A stretch of DNA of 64,000 nt from Psychrobacter arenosus (GTDB lineage: Bacteria; Pseudomonadota; Gammaproteobacteria; Pseudomonadales; Moraxellaceae). The DNA lies in contig NZ_LR884459.1 in NCBI RefSeq assembly GCF_904848165.1, positions 2,046,001-2,110,000 of the forward strand. The letters run 5' to 3'. A model generated the notes under the pieces. That model worked only from the letters and a program-made list of their open reading frames with translations. It did not search any database and was not told where the DNA came from. Positions 9,636 to 18,514 of this stretch are shown in pieces. Within the stretch, counting starts at the first letter, position 1; each line of letters opens with the position of its first letter. The translations under genes were made by a program, and so were the position numbers.

Positions 9636-10211
9636 ATGAAAACATTACAGAAAACTATACTTGCCTTAGCGACAGGTTCACTATTAAGCATGGGCGCACA
9701 AGCTGCTGTTAGCTATGCTGGTCAACCATACGCTGGTGTCAAAGTGGGTCAGTATAGCCCTGATTTAGACGATAATGACGATGCTACCTCTTATGGGGTG
9801 TATGGCGGTTATAAAATGGCTAATAACTTCGGTGTGGAAGCTGAGTATTTAGGTACTGATGATGCTGACTCTTATGAGGATGCGCTTTATAAAGAAGAAT
9901 ATTCTGGTAAGGTTTATGGCTTATATGGTACTTACGATTACACCTTCCCTAACACTAACTTATATGCAAAAGGTCGTTTAGGGGTAGCTAAAAACGAAGT
10001 TAAAGCCACTAATACTTTCAAACCAACAGGCAGTACTGAAAGTGATAAATACTCAGATACTGGTCTGGCTGGCGGTTTAGGTCTTGGCTATAATGTAACG
10101 CCTATGGCATCGGTAGAAGCGATGTACAATATGTATCCTACCATTGAAGCCTCTAATAATGACGATGTCGATGTTAGTGGTATCACGCTAGGCGCCCATC
10201 TTAAATTCTAA
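9636..10211 (+). CDS. Outer-membrane beta-barrel protein, paralogue 1
   Basis: A 191-residue secreted protein with a signal peptide (MKTLQKTILALATGSLLSMGAQA) and alternating beta strands typical of the small 8-stranded Opa/OmpA-like barrel family, ending in phenylalanine (HLKF), the usual BAM recognition signal. GGAGA lies 5 bases before the ATG at 9636. It is the first of three tandem paralogues with nearly identical signal peptides. Exact role (adhesion, stability or transport) cannot be told; the loops differ most between copies. Confidence 0.85.
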   Translation: MKTLQKTILALATGSLLSMGAQAAVSYAGQPYAGVKVGQYSPDLDDNDDATSYGVYGGYKMANNFGVEAEYLGTDDADSYEDALYKEEYSGKVYGLYGTYDYTFPNTNLYAKGRLGVAKNEVKATNTFKPTGSTESDKYSDTGLAGGLGLGYNVTPMASVEAMYNMYPTIEASNNDDVDVSGITLGAHLKF

Positions 10212-10294
10212 TTAAACGACGCTGTATGACCGTGGTATAGTATAGCCACAGTCATAGTTTAAAATTAGTAAAAGACAGCGCAAAGATATACAAG

Positions 10295-10322
10295 CACGGC
10301 TACTTCGGTAGTCGTGTTTTTT
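10295..10322 (+). terminator. Terminator of barrel gene 1
   Basis: CACGGCTAC-TTCG-GTAGTCGTG followed by six Ts, a UUCG tetraloop hairpin. The same hairpin is repeated after barrel gene 2 at 11140, showing that the terminator was duplicated with the gene. Confidence 0.9.
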
Positions 10323-10350
10323 ATTGTGTAACCCAACCAACCATAAATCA

Positions 10351-10413
10351 TTGCAAATCTTAACGTCTCCTCTATCAAACAGTGACACAGTCTTTGAAAT
10401 ATCTTGTTACTAT
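10351..10413 (+). promoter_or_regulatory. Conserved upstream block of barrel gene 2
   Basis: Second copy of the block described at 9473 (CTTAACGTCTCCTCTATCAA onward to CTTGTTACTATTA). Confidence 0.5.
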
Positions 10414-10523
10414 TAACTCATCGGTAGCAAACATATAAAGTTAATAGATTTCTACTATCGGTATGAAGGATTAACTTAAGTTTCTACCTCACAGTCTGTA
10501 CCCCATAGTTTTAGGAGAAGATC

Positions 10524-11072
10524 ATGACTACATTACAAAAAACCTTACTTGCCCTAGCTACTGGCTCATTATTAAGCGTGAGCGCTCAAGCCGCTGTCAA
10601 TTATACGGGCACGTCTTACGTTGGTGTCAAAGCGGGTCAGTTCATGATAGATGATGACGGCACGCAAAAGCTTGATAAAGCTACGGCTTATGGGGTCTAC
10701 GGCGGGTACAATTTTGATCCTAACTTCGGTGTCGAAGTAGAGTTTGTGGGATCAGATGACGCTGACGTTAGAGTCGGTGGGGTAGATGGCGAGTATGATG
10801 TCAAAACTTATGGCGCTTACGGGACTTATCGTTACTACTTACCTAATGCCAGTGGCCTATATGCCAAAGGTAAACTGGGTATTGCTAAAACTGAAGCCGA
10901 TGTAAATTATAGTAATGGTACTAGCAGCTCTTCAGATGATACCGGTATTGCAGGTGGTGTTGGTCTTGGCTTAGCCGTCAATAACAATATGAGCATCGAA
11001 GGTGAATATGCTATGGCAGATAGTGACATCGATTCAAAACTATGGACCATTGGTGCTCATCTTAAGTTCTAG
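10524..11072 (+). CDS. Outer-membrane beta-barrel protein, paralogue 2
   Basis: A 182-residue barrel protein with signal peptide ending in SAQA and C-terminal HLKF. It is closer to paralogue 3 than to paralogue 1: both share YNFDPNFGVEVE, YGAYGTYRYY, GLYAKGKLGIAKTE and GLGLAVNNNMSIEGEYAM. The surface-loop segments (around residues 40-50, 75-90 and 125-140) are the variable parts. AGGAGAAG precedes the ATG. Confidence 0.85.
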   Translation: MTTLQKTLLALATGSLLSVSAQAAVNYTGTSYVGVKAGQFMIDDDGTQKLDKATAYGVYGGYNFDPNFGVEVEFVGSDDADVRVGGVDGEYDVKTYGAYGTYRYYLPNASGLYAKGKLGIAKTEADVNYSNGTSSSSDDTGIAGGVGLGLAVNNNMSIEGEYAMADSDIDSKLWTIGAHLKF

Positions 11073-11139
11073 CAGCGCTCATTAAGCCAAGCTGTTGCAG
11101 TCCAAAGTGGGCACAAGAAAGCTTAAGAATATCAGATTG

Positions 11140-11167
11140 CACGGCTACTTCGGTAGTCGTGTTTTTT
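11140..11167 (+). terminator. Terminator of barrel gene 2
   Basis: A copy of the UUCG hairpin at 10295 with identical stem and T-run. Confidence 0.9.
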
Positions 11168-11462
11168 ATGGCATTAAAACTATTTAATTTGAGTATCATT
11201 AGTTATTTATTTAATAAATTGTCTAGTGTTTTATATTTATAATGAAGCGATCATTATTAAAATAGCTATTCCCGTTATTAATACAGCTATTTTCTAAATC
11301 GGCAAAGGTAATTGCTGACCTATGTTGATAAAGATTAATTATTTAAATTAAGGGTAAAAGGGTTGCAAAGATATATATTTATTTAAGTTTATGATTTTTA
11401 TATAAATAATTAATATTTTAATAGCCATTTCAATAGATTGTAACTGCTATAAATATAAATAA
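11168..11462. other. AT-rich gap without a gene
   Basis: About 295 bases of very AT-rich sequence (many TATTTA and ATAATTA runs) between paralogues 2 and 3. I see no gene or convincing hairpin here. Confidence 0.5.
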
Positions 11463-11527
11463 TTGCAAAACTTAACGCCCCACCTATCAAACTAAGACAC
11501 AGTTTTCGAAATATCTTGTTACTATAG
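11463..11527 (+). promoter_or_regulatory. Conserved upstream block of barrel gene 3
   Basis: Third copy of the block described at 9473 (CTTAACGCCCCACCTATCAA onward to CTTGTTACTATAG). Copies 2 and 3 share ACACAG and TCGAAATATCTTGTTACTAT-type sequence most closely. Confidence 0.5.
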
Positions 11528-11622
11528 TTCCATCGTTAGTTGATAAACAAATTTATAAACCTAATCGAGACTATGATTAACTGAATTTGCTTATCAATAC
11601 TATTTATTAAAAGGAGACAACG

Positions 11623-12150
11623 ATGAATACTCTACAAAAAACATTAATTGCTCTAGCTACAGGTTCACTATTAAGCATGGGTGCACAAGCCGCTGTTAAC
11701 TATGCAGGCCAGCCCTACGTTGGTGTTAAAGCAGGTCAATTTAACCTAGATGTAGACGGTGCTGATAAGCCGACTGCTTATGGTGTCTATGGTGGGTATA
11801 ACTTTGATCCTAACTTCGGTGTCGAAGTAGAATATATGGGTTCAGATGACGCTGATTATAGAACCAATGGCGAAATCGATGCCAAGACTTACGGCGCTTA
11901 TGGTACTTATCGTTACTACGTACCAAATGCTAGCGGCCTATATGCCAAAGGTAAATTAGGGATTGCAAAAACAGAAGTAGAAGCCACAGCGCCAGGCGTT
12001 AACCTTTCTTCTAGTGATACAGGTCTAGCCGGTGGGGTTGGTCTTGGTCTAGCAGTCAATAATAACATGAGCATCGAAGGCGAATACGCTATGACAGATA
12101 GCGATGCTGATGCCAAACTTTGGACTATTGGTGCCCATCTGAAGTTCTAA
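11623..12150 (+). CDS. Outer-membrane beta-barrel protein, paralogue 3
   Basis: A 175-residue member of the same family, with signal peptide (ending GAQA) and C-terminal HLKF. It shares the mature N-terminus VNYAGQPYVGVKAGQF with the others and is nearly identical to paralogue 2 through the strands. AAGGAGA precedes the ATG. The three genes form a tandem array, each with its own upstream block and terminator, so they are probably expressed separately. Confidence 0.85.
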   Translation: MNTLQKTLIALATGSLLSMGAQAAVNYAGQPYVGVKAGQFNLDVDGADKPTAYGVYGGYNFDPNFGVEVEYMGSDDADYRTNGEIDAKTYGAYGTYRYYVPNASGLYAKGKLGIAKTEVEATAPGVNLSSSDTGLAGGVGLGLAVNNNMSIEGEYAMTDSDADAKLWTIGAHLKF

Positions 12151-12236
12151 TATCTGGCTGAATAGGACTATGAGTAGGGTGCTAGATTAGTAAAACGTGC
12201 AAAATTCTTATAGGCTAAACAGTGATATAGATCAAT

Positions 12237-12268
12237 AAAAAACGACTGCAATTGCGGTCGTTTTTTTT
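12237..12268 (+). terminator. Terminator of barrel gene 3
   Basis: ACGACTGC-AATT-GCGGTCGT followed by eight Ts. It differs from the UUCG hairpin of the first two copies. Confidence 0.85.
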
Positions 12269-12372
12269 GTGGGCGGTTAATTAGCCTGGAAGTGTGCTAC
12301 ATTAAAACCTAGTTATAAATAAATTGATTATGTCAGATAGATAGCGGCGCTTATCAAGCAAAGGAGACCGTC

Positions 12373-12861
12373 ATGATTATCGAGCCGTGGCATTGGTTAG
12401 TACTAGGAATGGTGCTGGTCATTCTAGAAATGTTTATCACCACTTTTGCGAGTCTTGGCTTTGGTGTGGCTGCTATTATTGTGGCGGGACTAGCTTGGTT
12501 ATTGCCTATTTCTATCTTAGCGCAAGTGGTTATCTGGCTAGTCTTATCTGGCATATTTGTTTTAGCTTGGTTTAAGTATATTAAACCCCTGTCTGTGACT
12601 AGGACGAAAGCGGGCTTGGGTGGAGCGGTAATTATTGGCGAGACCGGGATGATTATTGTCAAACCGACGCCAGACCGTGCGGGCGCAGTACGTTTTAGCG
12701 TACCCATTGTCGGAGCAGCAGAATGGATGTGTCGTACCTCCGGTGAGGAAGTTGAGATAGGCGACCGCGTGGTCGTCACAGATATCATTGGTAACGAGTT
12801 GATTGTTAGTAGCGCTAAGACACTAGCTGAGCTCAATATGGCTAATAGTAGTCATAAATAG
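12373..12861 (+). CDS. NfeD family membrane protein
   Basis: A 162-residue NfeD-like protein: two to three N-terminal TM helices (residues 5-75) and a C-terminal OB-fold domain (residues 85-150, GETGMIIVKPTPDRAGAVRF). It lies 45 bases upstream of an SPFH gene; NfeD and SPFH/stomatin proteins are a known functional pair at the membrane. AAGGAGA precedes the ATG. A 160-codon antisense frame over this gene is a shadow. Confidence 0.88.
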   Translation: MIIEPWHWLVLGMVLVILEMFITTFASLGFGVAAIIVAGLAWLLPISILAQVVIWLVLSGIFVLAWFKYIKPLSVTRTKAGLGGAVIIGETGMIIVKPTPDRAGAVRFSVPIVGAAEWMCRTSGEEVEIGDRVVVTDIIGNELIVSSAKTLAELNMANSSHK

Positions 12862-12906
12862 TGACCATATAAATAAAGCTTATAAGCATAAGTGAAGGGG
12901 AAGGTT

Positions 12907-13767
12907 ATGGGTAATTTTAGTATTGTGTTATTGGTACTGATAGCACTGGTGGTGTTCACTATATTCAAAGGGGTGCGCATTGTGCCACAAGGGTATAAAT
13001 GGATCGTACAGCGTCTGGGTAAGTACCAACAAACGCTAGAGCCTGGTCTTAACCTAATTATTCCCTATGTGGATGATGTGGCTTATAAAGTCACGACCAA
13101 AGATATCGTATTGGACATCCCGTCACAAGAAGTGATTACCCGCGATAACGTGGTTATTATTGCCAACGCAGTGGCTTATATTAATATCGTGCGTCCTGAT
13201 AAAGCAGTCTATGGTATTGAAGACTATGAATACGGTATTCGTAACTTGGTGCAGACCTCGTTGCGCTCAATCATTGGTGAAATGGATTTGGACAGCGCGC
13301 TATCGAGCCGTGACCAAATCAAAGCCCAGCTCAAACATGCGATTTCTGAAGATATCGCGGATTGGGGCATCACGCTAAAGACCGTTGAAATTCAGGATAT
13401 TAACCCGTCGCAGACCATGCAGATGTCAATGGAAGAGCAGGCTGCAGCTGAGCGTTTGCGCCGAGCAACAGTGACTCGCGCCGATGGTCAAAAACAGGCG
13501 GCTATCCTAGAAGCGGATGGTCGTTTGGAGGCATCGCGTCGTGATGCAGAAGCGCAAGTGGTATTGGCGCGAGGGTCAGAAGAGTCGATTCGCCTGATCA
13601 GCAGTGCGATGGGAACGGAAGAGATGCCTATCGTTTATTTGTTGGGTGAACAGTATATTAAAGCTATGCGCGATTTGGCTGAGTCTGACAACGCTAAGAT
13701 GGTGGTATTGCCCGCGGATATCTTGAGTACGGTTAAAGGTATGGTTGGCGATAAGCTTAAAGTATAG
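12907..13767 (+). CDS. SPFH/stomatin-like protein (QmcA type)
   Basis: A 286-residue band-7 protein: one N-terminal membrane helix, then the SPFH domain (IVPQGYKWIVQRLGKYQQTL, ITRDNVVIIANAVAYINI) and a charged coiled-coil region (AEGRLEASRRDAEAQVVL-like). Such proteins form large membrane-bound oligomers linked to protease control and membrane order. I chose the ATG at 12907, preceded by AAGGGGAAGG. It forms an operon with nfeD upstream. Confidence 0.9.
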   Translation: MGNFSIVLLVLIALVVFTIFKGVRIVPQGYKWIVQRLGKYQQTLEPGLNLIIPYVDDVAYKVTTKDIVLDIPSQEVITRDNVVIIANAVAYINIVRPDKAVYGIEDYEYGIRNLVQTSLRSIIGEMDLDSALSSRDQIKAQLKHAISEDIADWGITLKTVEIQDINPSQTMQMSMEEQAAAERLRRATVTRADGQKQAAILEADGRLEASRRDAEAQVVLARGSEESIRLISSAMGTEEMPIVYLLGEQYIKAMRDLAESDNAKMVVLPADILSTVKGMVGDKLKV

Positions 13768-13800
13768 TCCAGGACTTACACTTTATTAGCCCTCATAGAA

Positions 13801-13825
13801 AAGGCCTCGTACGAGGTCTTTTTTG
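13801..13825 (+). terminator. Terminator of the nfeD-SPFH operon
   Basis: GGCCTCGT and ACGAGGTC form a compact hairpin followed by six Ts. Confidence 0.85.
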
Positions 13826-14017
13826 CGTTATGTAATAAAAAATGCTGTTAAATCATTGTCGTCCACGGTTAATAAGATACGCTTAGGGAATAAAAGCGGT
13901 ACATAAGAGCCCTGTATCACTAACAGTAGTCGGGGCTATACTAAAGGATTGTTTTATATTTAAATAATTTATCAAATTGTATAAAAATAAACACGATTGC
14001 ATAAGGATTTTATCAGC

Positions 14018-15376
14018 ATGACTCAAGCCAATGATAATACTAACAAGACCAATCTAGTTCAGGGCAATCCACTGCCCTACAGTATCTTAGACAATACCCA
14101 TCCCAATGCTGTCTATCCTGAGCAAAAGCTTGAGATACGCGGTGGCGGTTTTGGCTCAGATGCCGCTGCGCATCCGAGTAATCCTAAACAGTTTTATACC
14201 CTCGCAGACCGTGGTCCCAACTCAGACTTCGAAGGAATAGCGGGGGCGGGCAAGCAGTTTTTAGTTCCTGATTATACGCCGCGTATTGGCTTGTTTGAAG
14301 TGCAAGAAGACGGCCAGATTATTAAGATTAAAGAGATTTTATTAAAAGACCCAGAAGGCAATCCGATTACTGGTATACCCAATCCTAAAGCCTTTGGCGG
14401 GACCAATGAAGTGCCTTACGACGTCGCAGGCCAACCGATGACGGTAAACCCAGCGCTGCCCTATGATGAAGTCACTAACCCTATCCTTGCCGACCGTTAT
14501 GGTCTCGATCCTGAAGGCTTAGCTGCGTTAAACGATGGCACTTTTTGGGTGAGCGATGAATACGGCCCGCATTTAGTACATTACGATGCTGAAGGGATAG
14601 AGATTGAGCGTATCAATCCTTTTGCTCATGACGAGCGCAACAATGTCATGGTGACTGGCAAGCCTATCTTATTGCCTAGCGAACTGGCGAAACGTCGAGC
14701 CAATAAGAGCATGGAAGGGTTAACGATTACGCCAGACCAAACGACATTAGTGGGTATCATGGAATCCGCGCTAGACAATCCCGATAAGTCGGTTCGCCAA
14801 TCAGCACTCACCCGTATCGTGACCGTGAATCTTAAGACCGGCCAGATTGGTCAGTACCTCTATCGCCGCAATCATGCAAAGTACGTGAACTCAGGCATTA
14901 CTGCTATCAATGCCCATGAATTCTACGTGATTGAGCACGATCGTAAGTTTCCGCTAAGCGATGCGAAGGTAGAAAAACACGTGTATAAAATTGATATTAC
15001 GGATGCCACCGATATTGAAACTTTAGCGGATAGCGAAACCCTTAAGCAGTCTGCTGATTTGGGTTTAATGGTCGCTGGCCAGACGCTTGAGCAGTTTACT
15101 GCTGAAGATGAGCATGCTGGTTGGGAGGCGTTAAGCAAGCTCGGTATTGACCCTGTTAAAAAGACCTTAGCGGTCGATGTGTTGGTGGCGGTAAAAGGCT
15201 ATCCGCATAATAAACTTGAGGGCATGTGGTTACGTCAAGATGGCACGTTAGGGCTATTAAATGATGATGACTTCGCTATGACCGACTCGGATGCCGGTGT
15301 CGAGCATAAATATCTTGATAGCGATAAAACTATTATAGATACCACGCATCTCTATATCGTTAAGCCTAGTGTATAG
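14018..15376 (+). CDS. Esterase-like activity of phytase family protein
   Basis: A 452-residue protein matching the phytase-like esterase family (beta-propeller-like): FYTLADRGPNSDFEG, FWVSDEYGPHLVHYD, KSMEGLTITPD, HEFYVIEHDRKF and KLEGMWL are the typical spaced acidic/aromatic motifs. The ATG at 14018 follows AAGGA; no signal peptide is present with this start or with the earlier TTG at 13997, which is unusual because relatives are often exported. Substrate unknown. Confidence 0.8.
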   Translation: MTQANDNTNKTNLVQGNPLPYSILDNTHPNAVYPEQKLEIRGGGFGSDAAAHPSNPKQFYTLADRGPNSDFEGIAGAGKQFLVPDYTPRIGLFEVQEDGQIIKIKEILLKDPEGNPITGIPNPKAFGGTNEVPYDVAGQPMTVNPALPYDEVTNPILADRYGLDPEGLAALNDGTFWVSDEYGPHLVHYDAEGIEIERINPFAHDERNNVMVTGKPILLPSELAKRRANKSMEGLTITPDQTTLVGIMESALDNPDKSVRQSALTRIVTVNLKTGQIGQYLYRRNHAKYVNSGITAINAHEFYVIEHDRKFPLSDAKVEKHVYKIDITDATDIETLADSETLKQSADLGLMVAGQTLEQFTAEDEHAGWEALSKLGIDPVKKTLAVDVLVAVKGYPHNKLEGMWLRQDGTLGLLNDDDFAMTDSDAGVEHKYLDSDKTIIDTTHLYIVKPSV

Positions 15377-15419
15377 TCAATGCGCTAAAATTAACCTATA
15401 AGCCGTTGTATGCGCCATA

Positions 15420-15449
15420 AAAAAGACCTCAATCTAGGTCTTTTTTTTG
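15420..15449. terminator. Bidirectional terminator
   Basis: AGACCT-CAATCT-AGGTCT with an A-run on the left and eight Ts on the right, placed between the convergent phytase-like gene and hemN. It can serve both. Confidence 0.85.
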
Positions 15450-15474
15450 TCCTTTGAGGGTCAAGTAAACGGGT

Positions 15475-17022
15475 CTAAATAACTTTCGAGAATCTATCTT
15501 TCGATTTATCCGCCATATAGGTATCAAACACCATCGCGACGTTGCGAGCCAGTAAGCGACCTTTGGGTAAGATGCGAATGCCTGCTGCATCCATATCGAT
15601 GAGCTTGTCTTTTTGCATCTCGCCCAACTGTTGAATGTCATCGATAAAGTAAGTAATCGCATCGATGCCAAACTTCTGATTCACATCTTTAAAATCGATA
15701 TAGTCATGGCACAGTAAGTTCATGATGACGTAGGCACGCAGGCGATCTTTAATGGTCGTCTGGATATGTTTCACGCCAGGAAGACGACCGCTATTTACCG
15801 CGGCTTTATAGCTGTCTAAATCAGGGTCATTTTGCAAAATATGACTGGCTGTACGGCCTTTGTTTGAGTACAGCGTACTATTAATTTGGCTGATGGCAGA
15901 GACGCCAAAACCTAATAGGTCACAGTCGCCCAAGATAGTATAACCCTGGAAGTTACGGTGTAGCTTGCCTTCACGTTGGGCGATAGCCAATTCGTCATCG
16001 GGAAGGGCAAAGTGATCAATCCCGATATATTGATAGCCTGCCTCAGTCAGAGCCGCAATAGTCTCGCTAAACATCGTGAGTTTTTCGGCGGCGCTAGGCA
16101 AATCTTCATCTTTAATTTGACGCTGCGACTTAAAACGGGTCGGCATGTGCGCATAGTTAAAGATAGACAGGCGATCCGGTTTCATCTCGATAATACGAGC
16201 GACGGTATGAGCAAAGGTCTCTGGCGTTTGATGCGGCAGGCCGTAGATTAAATCGATATTAATGGAGTTAAACTCAAGCCGGCGTGCCTCATCCATAACC
16301 CCTTGAATAAGCTCTTCAGACTGCACGCGATTGACGGCAATCTGCACTTTATGGTCTAAGTCCTGCACGCCGAAGCTGACGCGATTAAAGCCCAATTGGC
16401 GTAACGTCGCTAAAGTAGTTTCGCGAATCTCTCTAGGGTCGATTTCAACTGAATAATCACCATGACCGCCTTGCTCTGAAGGCAAGTCAAACTCAAATTG
16501 GGTTTGCAAAAAATTCCAAAGCGCGACCAACTCTTCATCGGTAAAGAACGTCGGCGTTCCTCCGCCTAAATGCAGCTGCTCAACAAAAGGCTTTTTACCG
16601 TTTGTAGGCACAGACAATAGGGCGCGTTTCTGTTTAATCTCAGCAAAAAGATAGTCTAAGTAATCGCCGGCATCGCTATTCTTTTTCGTGATGATTTTAT
16701 TGCAGGCACAGTAGTAACAAAGGTGACGACAAAAAGGAATATGAAAATAAAGCGATAGTGGGGTTAAGGCATCGCGATTCTTTAAAACATCCACTTCCAT
16801 ACCGGCTTCTATCGGCTGAAACTCTAATGCTGTCGGATAAGAAGTATAGCGCGGCCCCGAGCGATTATATTTATGAATAATTGCTTCATCAAATACAAGG
16901 TCTTTGACCGTATTGGTATGCTCTGACTGGCGACGGGCATAAGGGTTGGGCATAGTCGCCACAGGGCGCTCAGTGGTAGGCGGCAAATCAGCTTGGTCAG
17001 AAAAAATAGGAGATTGAGTCAT
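15475..17022 (-). CDS. hemN: Oxygen-independent coproporphyrinogen III oxidase
   Basis: A radical-SAM enzyme of haem synthesis that decarboxylates coproporphyrinogen III without oxygen. YFHIPFCRHLCYYCACNK holds the C-x3-C-x2-C cluster motif and the extra cysteine of HemN; LHLGGGTPTF, SVEIDPRE and RVSFGVQD follow in the usual order, and the C-terminal HemN domain is complete. The ATG at 17022 gives 515 residues, longer than the roughly 460 of E. coli because of an N-terminal extension of about 50; a start further in is possible. Confidence 0.93.
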   Translation of the reverse strand: MTQSPIFSDQADLPPTTERPVATMPNPYARRQSEHTNTVKDLVFDEAIIHKYNRSGPRYTSYPTALEFQPIEAGMEVDVLKNRDALTPLSLYFHIPFCRHLCYYCACNKIITKKNSDAGDYLDYLFAEIKQKRALLSVPTNGKKPFVEQLHLGGGTPTFFTDEELVALWNFLQTQFEFDLPSEQGGHGDYSVEIDPREIRETTLATLRQLGFNRVSFGVQDLDHKVQIAVNRVQSEELIQGVMDEARRLEFNSINIDLIYGLPHQTPETFAHTVARIIEMKPDRLSIFNYAHMPTRFKSQRQIKDEDLPSAAEKLTMFSETIAALTEAGYQYIGIDHFALPDDELAIAQREGKLHRNFQGYTILGDCDLLGFGVSAISQINSTLYSNKGRTASHILQNDPDLDSYKAAVNSGRLPGVKHIQTTIKDRLRAYVIMNLLCHDYIDFKDVNQKFGIDAITYFIDDIQQLGEMQKDKLIDMDAAGIRILPKGRLLARNVAMVFDTYMADKSKDRFSKVI

Positions 17023-17290
17023 AGCGGCGGTCTTATTAGAGGGCAAGAAAAGCTTATCGCAACGCAGTTTGCCAGAAGAAGAAATCAATGGTGGCTATTA
17101 TAGCAAATTAAGTGAATCCCATAAATATCTTATGGGTTTACGACTTTGGAGGTAGGAGATGGTCTTAAAGAGTAGGTTATCTATTAAGGGTTTAGAGTAT
17201 TCGGAGCTGTCTATAGTTGGCAGCGCAACTTATAAAATAGCTAATTTATAAAATAGTGGAAAAAAAATAACTGATGAAAAATAGCGAGCA

Positions 17291-17323
17291 AAAAAAAGGT
17301 GCCTTAACTGAGTTAAGACACCT
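17291..17323 (-). terminator. Terminator downstream of hchA
   Basis: AGGTGCCTTAAC and GTTAAGACACCT arms around TGA, with an A-run to the left, so on the minus strand the hairpin is followed by Ts. It lies 52 bases after the hchA stop. Confidence 0.8.
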
Positions 17324-17374
17324 GGTTTACAGGTCTATATTTTCTAAAAATTTGTCAAAATATACTGACAACTA

Positions 17375-18232
17375 TTAGCAATTCTTCAGCAGCGTATTGG
17401 TAATCAATTTACCAAAGTCATTGGCGGCTTTAGGACTGGCAGCAGTAATCAGTTTGCGGTCTACTTGGCAGGTATCATCGGCATTTTTATTCACCAAAGT
17501 TACCCCCAAGCTTTTCAAACGTTTGTTAAATTTCCAAGGAACTTTACCGGGCATATAGCCAATCATGGGCGTTTTGCTGTCCACAGAATCTGGGAAGGTG
17601 GCCATCTTATAGCCTCTATAGATAAAGTCTTTTTTGCGACCCGTTTTGTCAGCAGCCAATAATACCGCTGGACCATGGCAAATAGACAGCATAAACAAAT
17701 CATTTTTATTGACCCATTCGATAATCTGCTGCACATCTTCATTGGTCGGTAGACCTAACATCGCGCCATGGCCGCCAGGAATAAAGACGGCTAAATAATC
17801 CTCGGAGCTGTCCATATCATTTTGCACAAACTCGTGCAGGCTCATGGGGTTTTCAAACTGATATTGATAGTCGCTGAAGATGGCTTTAACTGCTGGGTCT
17901 TTTTCTGGCATTGCCCAAGTTTCGATTTGTACAGGTTTGCCAGTAGGCGTGGCAATATCGACGTCGAAGCCCGCTTGCTGCAAATGTAGCATCGGTACCA
18001 GCATCTCGACAGGGTGGTTACCGGTAGAGAATTTCTTACCATTTTTCATTGTCATATACTGCTCTTCGGTACAGAGCATCAAGACTCGTTTATCGCCCTG
18101 ATAGAAAGTGGTGAACTGAGTATGGTCATAGTCGGTCTTCGCTTGTGTAGCCAACTTCAAAGCCACACGAGACGGTTGATAGCCGCCTTCGCTAGTGGGT
18201 TTAGGAGCAATACCTAATATTTTTTTTAACAT
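17375..18232 (-). CDS. hchA: Protein deglycase / glyoxalase III Hsp31
   Basis: A 285-residue DJ-1/PfpI superfamily protein very close in length to E. coli HchA (Hsp31). The nucleophile elbow FMLSICHGPAVLL holds the catalytic Cys and His, and FIPGGHGAMLGLP precedes it as expected. Such enzymes detoxify methylglyoxal and repair glycated proteins, and act as holding chaperones under stress. It appears monocistronic: the neighbour hemN lies beyond a terminator. The upstream gap to comM (about 280 bases) holds both promoters but no clear motif. Confidence 0.9.
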   Translation of the reverse strand: MLKKILGIAPKPTSEGGYQPSRVALKLATQAKTDYDHTQFTTFYQGDKRVLMLCTEEQYMTMKNGKKFSTGNHPVEMLVPMLHLQQAGFDVDIATPTGKPVQIETWAMPEKDPAVKAIFSDYQYQFENPMSLHEFVQNDMDSSEDYLAVFIPGGHGAMLGLPTNEDVQQIIEWVNKNDLFMLSICHGPAVLLAADKTGRKKDFIYRGYKMATFPDSVDSKTPMIGYMPGKVPWKFNKRLKSLGVTLVNKNADDTCQVDRKLITAASPKAANDFGKLITNTLLKNC

Positions 18233-18514
18233 AAAAATTATCCTTTATTCAATCAGTTAAATTAAAAGCAGCCAGTAGCACTGATTTAAATAAGGGCTTT
18301 TTATTAGACAAGCCGCTTTTATTAACCTAGTAAGTTTTTATTATCACACCCTTAGCGTAATAATAAATGGGTCTTAGGTACAGGCTAGTTTTGTACCCTG
18401 TCTAACTTATCCTTACGCTTTTGTATCCTGAAGAATAGTTAAAATATATTTTGCCAATAACTGAACAATATTTTATTATCAAAGGATTATTAGGAATTAA
18501 CTATAAGGGTTGCC

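Noticed and set aside
12354-12836. A 160-codon open frame antisense to nfeD
   Set aside because: It lies wholly over a well-supported gene, is rich in Ser/Thr/Pro/Ile as expected from a shadow frame, and has no ribosome site or family motif.
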